Source: Panonychus citri (lineage: Eukaryota > Arthropoda > Arachnida > Trombidiformes > Tetranychidae). Taken from it: a stretch of DNA of 64,000 nucleotides. Every line of letters begins with the position of its first letter. The first letter of the stretch is position 1. The translations under genes and the position numbers were made by a program. Below the pieces are notes generated by a model. That model did not search any database, was not told the DNA's origin, and worked only from the letters and a program-made list of their open reading frames with translations. Of the stretch, positions 29,372 to 41,523 are shown one piece after another. The stretch is from positions 1,984,001-2,048,000 of the forward strand of contig NW_026515540.1 of NCBI RefSeq assembly GCF_014898815.1, written 5' to 3'.

Positions 29372-32300
29372 GTAAGTAATCAATCAAATTAATTTAATCT
29401 AATTAGATGAACGATTCAACGTAATAATCAAAAACAACGAGAAAGAAAAACAATTAACTTAATTACCAATCAATATATTGACCAGTGAACAACAATCAAT
29501 ATCAACTAATCATGAGGCTAAATCATTGGATTGAAATTCAAAGTGGAATCAAATTTTTTTTTATTGTTCAAAATAAAAGGGTGGAGATGATGGTCAACAT
29601 AGTGGTCAAGAGGATAAAATTGATGCGGGAGATGATTATATGAATTGGATAATGAAAAAAGATTATATTTGTATTTGAATTGCTAATTTTTTATGCTCAT
29701 GAATGGGAAAGCTTGAATATTCATTTTCAAGATGATTACATGATTCTGATCAATATCTTATCTCATGAACATGATATTACAATAGGAAATAATTTATTAT
29801 TTAGTTATACTTGAAGATGCTTGAGAATTGTATTATTATCGTATTCTGATCAATTGTATTTTCCTTGATAATAAATTTGAGAGAGAAAGAGAAAAATATT
29901 GATTCTATTCAGAAGATTGAGATAAATTATCATGTATTATCCATGGGAATGTTTCGTACATTTCATCTCTCTCTCTCTCTCTCACTCTATTAATAGTTCC
30001 ATGAGTTCCATGAGTTCCAATACTACTAGTATTCCCACCTCAAGTAGCCCTCTTCGAGTGCGGATCTACTTCCCTTATCCTCCCACTTGACATTAAGTTT
30101 ATCCAACTATTAGAGATAGAAAAAAGTTCTGACTCTCAGAATCGTCTTGACAAGATGTGATTGATTTTGCATGATGTTTGTCTCGAAATACCAATGATAA
30201 TGAGGTCCAATTTGTCGAGTAGAAACTGGAATTGGAATTTGCTACTATTAGTTTTTTAATCGTATTTTTTTTTCTTCTGGTCAATTTTCATTCATCTCTA
30301 AAAAACAACAACAATCTACAAACTGAAAATTCCATTCTGAACTTTGGAATTTCAGTAAATTCCCATAGAAAAGTTGATGAACTCACCGAAACTAATCTGA
30401 TAATGACAACATTTATCTCTGAGAGAGTAAAAAAAAGGACAATGCTGAAAAATTCTTGACTCAATTCTGTTTATATCTCAATCTATGGACTGAAGAGATG
30501 GACTTGATTGAATTGAACGATATCATTAAGAATTGATAACATTGTTTCACTCTGTACATTGATTGACCATTTCTGAACATTAGTGACCATCATGAAATGA
30601 TCATGATGACTTAAGATGAACATAAAAAAGACTAACAGCCCATTATCAATACTCGATAAGAAAATGAAAAGTAAAATCAAATTATCTGACTCACTGAATT
30701 TCCAATTTCAATCTTATCCTGAAAGTTTCAATGCTAATCCAGAGGGAAAATTATTTTCAACTTTTCATAAGAACAATTTTTTCATCAGTAATTTGAATAC
30801 ATCTTCATGATACAAGAGTTTCACCCAAATTTTCATGTAACCAGAGTTAACTAATTATTAGCAATGAATGTCATGAACAATTTGATATAATCACCATAGA
30901 TTTACAAGTGAACATGAATCCATGATTCAATTATCATCAATGTATGATTATGATTAAATAAAACATGAAAACATCAATCATAACTCAGAAAATTCAATGA
31001 ATAACATTGAGAGTAATAAAAATTACTCCAAGATTATTAATAATAATCATTTGAATAGCTCATTGAATCATTATGAATACAATGAATATCTATGAAAATT
31101 AACAAACACCATGAGGTTCAATTCAGCTTACAGGGTGAATGAAAAAAAGGAAAAGGATATTAATCAAAGTCTGAACAATCTGATCAAAGGAGATGATGAT
31201 TATCTTCATGAAATATGATGTTATTTTTGTCTAATGATGACAGGGAACAAGAATCATGATGACTCATCTTAATTCCAATTGTTATCATGAAATCAACAAA
31301 AAGAGGATGAAAAAACTGCACCTTCAAGGTAATCGTAATATAATTTCAATCTAATAATAATCAGGAACAACAATAACTAATAATACTCAGTTTGAACCGA
31401 TAGTTATCAACCTCCAGGGTGAAATAATTCATTCTCACTCTGAGTATCATGATAGTTTCTGAGTTCTATGGACCTGATGATCTCATGTTCATTAAAGAGA
31501 GTGGACATTCATTGGTTGAACGAGTCAAAATGAGAAATCTCTGACTCTTCAGATGGAAAATTTTCCAACTCCATTTTCCATCTTCATTTCCTCATGAAAT
31601 TCATACAACTATCACCCTGGAATATGTAACAAGAAATACTTTGTAAGAATCAATGTTTACATTTCACTTTTGTTAGCGATAATAATAATAACATCAACTA
31701 ATTTCACCTGATTCCCATGTGATGGGTAAGGAAATAAAAAGTTCATAATATCATGATGATTATCATTATCATGGAAAGTAAAATAGTGTTTGGAACCAGG
31801 GAAAAGTTCAAGTTGCTCAATGTTTCAGATAATTTCAATTTTTATTCAACATAAAATGACTCAGAACTGTATTGAATACAATGATAATTACTATTAATTT
31901 ATGAATAACTTGTATCCTAACCAGGGAAAGTATTATTATTTTATCATCATACTGATATCAGTTAAGGTCTGAAAGGTGAAAATTTATCTCTATTGTTATT
32001 GTATCATTTTTGTTTCCCTGAAAATATCAATCTCAATGATGGTTATTGCTTTTAGATGAACTTTTATCATCTCTCATGATCCTCTTCTCATTTCAATTTG
32101 CTTTTACCTTTCATTTTATATTCTCACCTGAAGAACTCATTCTCGTCTCAACGAAGGGTGAAAATATATTAATAATAAGAGTTGAGATCAGATGATATCT
32201 ATGATGAAGAGGAGAGGAAAAAAAAGATGATGATGAAGAAAAATCGAATTGAAATGATGAGAAAGAGATGATGAGAGAGGAAGAAGATAAACTTTTCATC

Positions 32301-34369
32301 TTAAAGGTATAATAATCATATTAATAGTTAGAAAATCTCATATAACATTTACTGGGATTTTATAAGAAAAAGATAAAATTTGATGAGAAAAGTTTTTCTT
32401 TGCTCTCTCCCTCCCTCTCTCAACCTCCCTCTCCCTCTTTCTCCCTGTTGATGATTCATTCAAACTCAGTAAACCCGATAATCTTGAATTTTGTTCAATT
32501 TTGATGATTATTATTACCATGTATATGAGATTCAATTCAAAGAAATGATCAAGATATTTAAACTCAAAACTTATTCATTGAGACTTTTTTTTTGTTCAAC
32601 AATAAACAATCATGATATTTGTTTCAAATATTTAATACATGATACGATAAATATCATGGAAAGACAAGTTAATCAAGATTGATTGTAAACAGTTAACAAT
32701 AAATGGGTTTCTATTTTCATCAGGTTGATATTATGAGTGTTCAATTCTCATGAAATCATGATAATTATGATGATACTCATGAAACTAAGCCTATTAAACG
32801 TTATTGTTTAAACAACAATTTCCTTTGTTATCTTAACCCTGATCATGATCATCGTCATATTTACCAAATACATGGATTGATATTCATACATCCTGATACA
32901 TATGAATTCCCCCCCCCAGATTCTGAATCAGCATTTTCTCCATATTTTCTTCATCTCATATCGAAACAAAAAGTTTCGAATTTATTTTTTCGCTCTCCTC
33001 TTACTCTTATTTCAAGATGAATAAATATCATGATAAACTCCATGTATCATGAACTAATATCCTTTCACACCAAGATGAACAGGTAAATACCCCAGGTAAG
33101 CTTAGGTGATGATGATAATTTCCTTCATGATGTTATTTTCTTTTCTCTTTTTTTTGGAACTTTCTTCTTGTTCTTTGACCATTCGTTTCCTTATTAGATT
33201 TTCATCCTCTATTATTTTGCTCTCTTTTCTTCTCATCTTATCTTCTTATCATCTTCTTCTTCTCATCATCTTCTTCTTTATAATATCATCTTCCCATCTC
33301 ATCAATTTGTCATTTCCTTTGAAAAGTTAACCTCAAATTTTTAGTTCGATTCTTGTCTTGAAACTTGTTGATCGAAATTCGTAATTACTTATCATCATAT
33401 AATAGTATTACGTTCTAGTGAATTAGGACAAAGTTCTAAATCACAATTTCTCTTTTTGTGTTCGAATAAAGATTTTTTTTTCATCATATTATTATTCTCA
33501 ATATCCAATTTGTTCAGTAGAATAGAAATTTGATTTTTTCTTTTCTTTTCTTTTTGGTAATTCTAATTGAATTCAAATTCAGTGGAATAAAAAAAAAATG
33601 AATTTCAAACCACCATGTAAATCATTGGTAATATCCCAATATACTTGGATAAACAATCAAACCTTGTCAAGTCACCATGATGAAACTTTTGCTTCATTCA
33701 TGATAACAATTTATCATTGGCTTTATTCAGAATTTGTTATTAACTATTTTTCTCTGTCAAATGAAAATGAATCAGAATAAATTGTTGGTCAAAAACACCA
33801 TTGACTTTAATGGTTCAAAACAAACACTCAAATGAATATCATCAATCATGAATTCAATTCAGAGATTGGAAACCATAAGTTAATGATGAAGATGATAATT
33901 ATCATGAAAACTTCAAGTAAAGAATGAAAATTATCGTACAAAGAATGCTGATGAAAAAAAAGAATTTCGAGAAAAAAACATTTTTTCTATTCTTTCTCAC
34001 CTTTTATATACTTTCTCTTTCTCTCTCTCACTTTCATGATAAATGTTCAATGTTGAATTCAAAAGTCTAAACTTAGACTTCCCTAAGAGTAATCATGAGA
34101 TATTCAAGTTTTCATGATGATTAATTTCCAGTAGTCTTTTTTTCCCAGTAAATGTGAGAAAATATCATCACGATGATAATAGTTTATTACACATTCATGA
34201 AGGATACTCGGAATTGGGTGAACATTTTGTTGATAACCTTTTCACTTTGATAGGTAGGAAACAATGAGTAGAAATCTTCAAGAGTTATCTCAACTTTTTC
34301 CATGGGAACAGAAAAGCAAAAGGCTAAGTAAGAATACGTGTTTCTATGTCAAGAATCAATATTATCCTT

Positions 34370-34401
<32 letters not shown>

Positions 34402-37400
34402 GTTCAGTGATTAGAATTCTGGTGATTTTATCATCAACACAGGACTGAATGAAATTGACATGGTGAAGATGACACATCAATGGATTTTGACACAACTGAA
34501 AAAAGATAAAGGAAAGGAAAAAATTTCAAGACATTTACCTCAATTTTTGACAATCTACTGAACAATAAGATTGATACTTGACATCAACAATCAAAAGTAA
34601 TTGCAATTAAATTTCCCACAGAAAAATAAACCATCAAGCACACCAACTGAAACTAATTTTTCTCAAGAAAAAAATTCTGGTAAAGTTAAAAATCTTCATG
34701 ATCAAAATGTGAACCCAACAATTAAAACTAAATTACGACCAACAATTAAATCATTAAACAACAAATCGATTAAAGTAAACTACCAATAGACTTGAAGTTA
34801 TTCACACTAATACTTGATCAATTTAAACTAAATTAACTTTTCCTAATAATCAAAACAAAATCAAAACCAAAACTAATCAAATCAACTTCTAATCATCTCA
34901 TTGTGGTTATAGTGATTAGTTCAACAATTGTAATCATTGGATTACTTAAACTATTACAATTGATTTAAATGCTCAGTTTGTATTAAAAGCTACTAAAGTT
35001 ACATGTAAGGATAATCATGATTGTTTCCTTGATTATTATTAATATTAATTAACTTGATGATGATTATGATGAACCTGGTTAACCGGAAATTAAGATCTAA
35101 ACTAATTTAAAGATGAATAACAATTCATATGGTTTAGGTGAATATGAAGTAAATTAAACTGAACAAAAAGTTTTCATGTTATTTTCATGGTAAATCATTA
35201 ATTTTATTCCCATGATAATCATTATTAATAGATGATGATTTCTAATGATAATGAACCTTGAACTGTATTTGATTTTATAAAATGTTAGCTAACCATGATT
35301 GCCATTTGATATAATAAAACAATTGTTCTGACAGTTAATCATTATCAACTTAATCATAATCTCATGATTATTATCATGAGTTATTCTGATAGTTGATTTT
35401 AAAAAACACCAAAGTTCAATCTTATCCTCAGTCTTATCATTTGAAGGTTTGGTTGAACAGTTTAAGTTTAATTAATGTTTAATGAAGGTTAATTAATTTG
35501 TTCAATGATCAATTGTCAAACCACATAACCCTTGTCATTTTCAACTGATTGATATAAGAATCAAGTTAATTGTTATCAACGGTTTGGTTAATACACAGGC
35601 TGATGAATTTAAGGTTAAAATGATGAGGAAAATGTTCATTTATCATCATAAATGATAATATAATCTGATCTGATGAGATTTCATAGCATTTATCTAACCT
35701 TCACGATGTTATCATGAAATTCACCATGTAGCATGAGCAATATGAACAAATTTGAAACAATTTAATAAGTAGCAAGTATTAATATTATAATGATTGTTAG
35801 TCACGATAATATGAAAATAAATTCATTGTATAACTTTGATAATGAACGAGGTTATTTAGATGATGTTATCAATTTATCATCATGATAATAATGGTGATAG
35901 AACATGAAAAGTTCTGAATCAAAAGAAATCACAAAACTCCTAATCACTTATTACTAATGACCAATCGCCGAATCAGCTGATCAGGAACAAAGTTAGTTGA
36001 TATTAAGAAAAAAGTTTAGCTTTTATTATGAAATGAATGAATTGGTATTAATTGTAGGATCTATTATTTGTTCAGATGATTATCATTTGGTTCATGGTGA
36101 TTCTGACTCATCACCTTGAGATAAAAGGGGAATTATATTATATTGGGGAAAGTTGAGTATTCCCATGAATTACCATAGTAGATATGAACTTGTTTACGTG
36201 ACTTTATCTCAACATTTGAAAAAAAAATTCATTATCTGAACAAAGTTACAATTGTTTTTGATTTAATTATTACAATTGCAATTAGTTTTATTATCATTAT
36301 TTTATTGAGCTCAATTAAGGTTGAATATATATTAATTTTCCCATGTAAAAGTTGCAGTTGTTTATCACCATCAGTGGTAATTAGTACTCTTAGTAATTAA
36401 TTTTGATGAGGATCATTATCAGTTGTATTCATTTAAATGACGATACTGATAATCAAGCATCTGAACTTTCAGGGTAAAAGTTCAACGGGTATTGGAGCTA
36501 CTTCCACATCAAAGTAATTCTGATAAATGTTCATATTACCATCTATGGATTGATCATGAATTTTCAGAGGAATTGGACTTTTCTTCTCGATTAAAACCTT
36601 TACCTTTGGAAATTCATCGCTCTCAGGTTGATTCATTAGCATGATTTGAATGAAACTCATGGTCGAAAAGAGATAATCTCATTGTAAATAGTGGCGGTGG
36701 ATTCTCATGGTGGGTTGAAAAAAGCATATTATTGACAATCAACTGTTCAATGGGTCATTGATTTTCATGAGATAACCAATGATCAGCCGAATGAATGAAT
36801 TTCCATGGCAGATTGTTAATCATTCTCAGAATTTTTCAAGACTCTCATGATTTTCATCATCACAATTGAAACTTTATATGATGATGATACAAAAAGTGAT
36901 CAACATTAACTTTCATGGTGCTCAGAGTGTTACATTATCATTAAGAATCACTCCCAAGGCTATTTTATCAACTTAAGGAAACATTAATCATCTTAATCAA
37001 CATTTTATCATAAAAGTAACTTGAATAACATGGAAGCAGAAAAAAATGGATTATGTAACCTGACAAAAGTATATTAATTAAGCTTTAATAGTGGAAAACA
37101 TTTTGATCTTGAGGCTAATTGTCAACAATTAACTGCATTAATTATCAGCATTTAAAGGTTTACATTCTGATCACATCAAAATAGAAAGCAACATCATCGT
37201 TTATCAATTAGATAAACAGTAAGTTGTTAATCTTATCGAGAACAATTTAATCAACGAGTTAACCAAATTGATTACATAATCAACTCGTGTCAATGGACTC
37301 ATTGATTAAGTGTTCAAAGTTTCAGAGTGAAAACTTAATGAGGATTTAGAGTCATGATAAATTCAAACAGATATTCAACAAAAAAAAAGATCAACGTTAC

Positions 37401-39732
37401 GATTTACTTTTAATTCTTGTTGATTAGCAATTCAAATCATGTTGAGAATTTTTTTTTTCATTAAATCCACAGTTAGGGTAATGTATTTAAAGATATTTGA
37501 ACATGTAAATAAACAAAGAGGAGGGAAAATTTTCATGAAACAAACATTGAAACATTTAAATTCTGAAAATCAAAATTCAGTGAAAGTCTCTGATTTCAGG
37601 GAGAAAGAGGTAAAGCTGAACGGATAAAAATCATGGGGAAAAAGATAAGCATGAAATGCAAATCCATTGATTGGCTAAATCTCAATGAATTGAAAGCTGA
37701 ATGTCACCATGATGCTGATGATGGTTAACAGGGGAAAGAGGATGGGATAGATTCTCAGCAGGGAAATAAAACAGAATCATGGGATAAATTGAGCTGAAAA
37801 AAAGCTAATTTAAAACTGAACATATTCAAATTACATCAACAAGTCAATTCGAGTGTAAAAAAATGCTGAATCTTTATTCAAACTCTCAACCATGGTAACA
37901 AAGGTTTTTTGTTCATCTGAATTACTTCATGATACATTGCTTGAACCTCTTCACCTCACCGGTGGGCATGTATCACACATATTGTATTACATTGAATAAT
38001 GTTCACCATGGTTCAGGTTATCATGTTGACAATGTGTAAGAAAAAAATAATAATGTCAAAAATCAGGAAAATCAGATGAATTAAATGTTAATGAAGATCC
38101 AAGGCACACCCTGAGACTGAATCAGAATAAATTGTAATTTTGAATGAATTTCAATAAATATCGAATCGTAAATGTTTAGAACAAGCTATATGAGAAAAAA
38201 TCGAGAAAAAAAAGTTCTGACCTCAGATGATTGGAATCACCAATGGAAACATTAGTTTTGTTTCATCGTTACAACAAAACTAATCTCCTAATGAACAGGA
38301 TTAATCTTATTGATTCATTAAGAACTGTAATTATCAAGATAAACACAATTCCGAATTAGTTGCTTCTCATATCTGATAATGAGAGTGGTTATAAATCAGT
38401 TCGGTAAATATTTGTGGTAATCAAATATCATGGAAAATATTTCAAGATAAACCTCATGGAATGATCAGTAAATTGATTGTTATCATCTAATTAAGAGCCA
38501 TTACTTTTGTATCATAATAAGTTGAACATCATTGAAAGTTCAATAATTATCATCTTCTAAATCTGAACCAGAACTTTATTCGTGATGAACATTCCTGGTC
38601 AGTAGTTGAATCGGATTCATTAAATGAATCTGTTACTCTGAAGTGTTTTCATTTGAAATAAATGAAGGAAAAAAAACTTTTACAAACAATATTTTCGGAT
38701 AACAAAATTCAGAATGATTCAGTTTCCTTTCACCCTGTTTGTATAATAATAATAATGCAACATAATAAGATAATAACTCCAACAATTACCTGTCATGGCG
38801 ATGATGATAAGATATGATTTCCTCTTTTGCTGAATAGATGATTTAAGAAACTTTTTCTTCCAGAATCTTTTGCATACTTAGATGATAGAAACTTTTATTC
38901 CATTACCATGAAATGTCATGTAAAGATGAAGAGTGAGAGAAAAAAAACTCCTCAGAACTTTTGTCCTCAATTGTTTTATATTCAAAAAGTTAATGATAAC
39001 TTTTCAGATGAAAGTGAATAGTTGATAAGCTGAAAAAAAAGTTCTGATGAAAAAAAATTCTCAACAAATTTTGCCAATTCAATTATTCAATTCTAATTTA
39101 TTTATATTACTCTTACAATCACTTAGTTCTAAGTAACAATTAAGTTGATTACACATTATTGGTACATTAGTTGTACTTTAATTGTTGCCTGATGATGAGC
39201 AAAAACTGCTGATCAATTCAATTGATCAATTGGAGTATAAAAAATAAGCAGGTTGATTAACTTGATGGTTAATAATTGAGTTAATCTTGGACAATAAGAT
39301 TATCAATAAGCTCTGAAGACAAGGAATTATAACAACAAAAAAATGATGATGATGAAAATGATGGGAAGTCATGATAATGATGATACCTAAAGGATGAGGA
39401 TGCTAAGTGAATACATGATGATGAATGTACGGAATCAGCTGAAGACTATTGATCATCTTGATTAACTATTCATATAATCACATGTAGGAAGTTGACGATA
39501 ATGATACATTTGTAAATAATAGCCGATGATTCAATACATAAGGTCAGCATTTTATCAGTTATTACTTATCACTCTCTCAGAATTATGATTATGTTTTCAG
39601 GAAAATAATATTTTTCCTTCAGTCTGATAAAAACAGTAATTGTATTTTCCGAATGTACAATATCTAGAAAAAGCACAATTCTATCATCTGAAAATAGCAA
39701 AAAAACGTTCTATACAAACGCGTAACACTAAC
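29372..39732. other. Long host non-coding region
   Basis: About 10 kb of AT-rich sequence, probably intron(s) of the gene begun at 29302, or intergenic. Contents are ATC/TCATGA-rich simple sequence, an (ATC)n run at about 34370-34401, a C run near 32911, and an isolated GC-richer patch at 29997-30090. An acceptor-like CCCACAG at 34620 is followed by a 56-codon open stretch ending in TAG at 34789, a weak terminal-exon candidate. I see no gene with family resemblance. Confidence 0.45.
34370..34401. repeat. (ATC)n microsatellite
   Basis: About ten consecutive ATC/TCA units in host non-coding DNA. Confidence 0.9.
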
Positions 39733-39882
39733 TATTAGGTATGTGCATATGAAATGGGAAAAATTTGTCAACTAATTTTTAACACTTTCTCGTGAAAATT
39801 AGGATGTCGTTGTTACAAAACTTTTGTTACATTTAAATTAACTGATAATTAGTCTAAACAATTACACTTAATTGATTGTTAT

Positions 39883-40262
39883 TGTTAGGGGATTAGCTTT
39901 ATTTTTGCTGTAATTAGTACATCGTCCCTCTCAATCATTGCTTACATCACATTTATCTCTAGGGACTCATTGTTTAAAGTATAAATAAGAAACCTTTTTC
40001 AATTACAAAACATTCCGTTTACATTCCATTAACATTACATTAATAGTTAATATTTTGTCATTCAAGGTTAATCCTTAAACCCCTTAACCTTTTACCCTTA
40101 TGTCCTTTAATTAACCCTATTCAAAATCTCTCATTGTGCTTTCTATCTAAACCACCCTTAAAACTACCACCAACTAAAGCCTCTTCAATTAGTGTTTCAA
40201 TAAAAGTTATTTTGTTCCGATACGATCTTTATACTGAGCTCTCGCATAGAGAATCCCTAACA
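39883..40262 (+). repeat. 5' LTR
   Basis: 380 bp. TATAAATA at 39980-39987 is the likely promoter and AATAAA at 40199-40204 the poly(A) signal. The ends form an imperfect inverted repeat (TGTTAGGGGATT against AATCCCTAACA). A primer-binding-site candidate, TGGTGGAGATGACTTCG, follows at 40266; I cannot assign its tRNA. Confidence 0.95.
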
Positions 40263-40763
40263 AAATGGTGGAGATGACTTCGCTATCTTAAACAATTTAG
40301 CTTCTTCTTGTGCACGAGAAACCAAACCCATTTCATCGCTTCAAGAAATATAAGTGACCAAAGGAAGATTCTTCCTCTGGTGCGTCTTCTTTCCTGTTTC
40401 CTACGGTGAATAAAAACACTACAAGACTTTGAAGATTCTTCATAGTCTCGGCTTTGACATCTATAGAATTTAATTCTAAGTGTGAAATCGATATTGTTAC
40501 AATATTGATCGGTGTGCAGTTCGGAGGTTCTGAAGGTCACCTTGGGAGATCCAATAATTCATCAAGTCTGAAGACAGACAAAGAGAAAGAATCTCTCTCT
40601 TGTCCATCTCAACCTGATCATTCATCAAAACAACTAAACTGGTCAACGTGGTTCAGAATATAACCTTGTTACTAAGTACAACAATCTACATTCTTCTTAA
40701 AGAAGCCAAATCTAAAGGTCCAATTGCAAAGTAAGATCAATTGTCTCCTTTACCTAATTTCAA

Positions 40764-41335
40764 ATTAAGATAATCCAAACAACCTGGTACGTCTTAATAT
40801 TCAATCAATTACCAAATCAATTGTAAATTGTGAGGTGAAGAATCTTCACCCACAATCACCCTAATTCATTCAAGTTAAGTACATCCAAACAAACTGGTAC
40901 ATCTTAACATCAACTCTAATTCATCAACCAAATTCATTCATTTAATTGTAAAATTAGCTTGTAAGGTAAAGAAGTTAAACCTACAAACTAATTCACCAAA
41001 AAACCTAAATAGTCAAAGTCATCCAAATAAACTGGTAAACATTGACAACCAAATCAAATTGTAAAATTAAATTGTAAGGTAAAGAATCTATACCCACAAT
41101 TTAATTCACCCAAACCCATTGAGGAAAACAAAACGACCTTGTGCTTCTCAATATATCATTTACCCAATTCTTTTGTAAACTAAATTGTAAGGTGAAGAAT
41201 CTATACCAACAATTTAGCTTAACCAAGCTCAATTAAGTTAAAACCAAATTACCTGGTACATCTTGATTCATAAGCTTAAAACATTTTGCTAATTAAGAGA
41301 GAAGAGGTAAAGAATCTTCACCTTCCTCTTTCTTA
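40764..41335 (+). repeat. Leader array: five alternating hairpin pairs (B-A) with compensatory stems
   Basis: Five ~115-nt units, each with a B hairpin and an A hairpin. B hairpins at 40764-40798, 40874-40908, 41012-41046, 41118-41152 (each exactly 35 nt) and 41231-41268 share a loop like CCAAACAACCTGG, but their stems differ: ATTAAGA/TCTTAAT, GTTAAG/CTTAAC, GTCAA/TTGAC, ATTGAG/CTCAAT, AATTAAG/CTTGATT (one G-U). A hairpins at 40827-40856, 40952-40993, 41065-41106, 41180-41217 and 41294-41335 centre on GGTRAAGAATC or similar, with arms such as ATTGTG/CACAAT and CTAAATTGT/ACAATTTAG. Stem changes on both sides that keep pairing point to selection on RNA (or DNA) structure. Confidence 0.8.
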
Positions 41336-41523
41336 CCCTTATCCAAAACATTGTAAACCCAAAACCCAAGATTTCAGACCATACAGATTCTGATCTTGAG
41401 TTATCTCAAGAAACATTAATCAAACTTGATCTGAGTGAAGAGTTACAACCGAGTCTTTCACTCATTCACGATACAACAGATTTTCAATCTACACCCAAAG
41501 TGCAACCCGATCTAAAGATAAAA

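Noticed and set aside
34621..34789. Terminal exon for the signal-peptide exon at 29302
   Set aside because: The acceptor would join in the wrong phase (an immediate stop results); kept only as a weak candidate of an unknown gene.
36469..36660. 63-aa minus ORF
   Set aside because: Isolated, low-complexity surroundings, no splice or family support.
40454..40663. ORF in the LTR-element leader
   Set aside because: Overlaps hairpins in the untranslated leader; no Gag homology.
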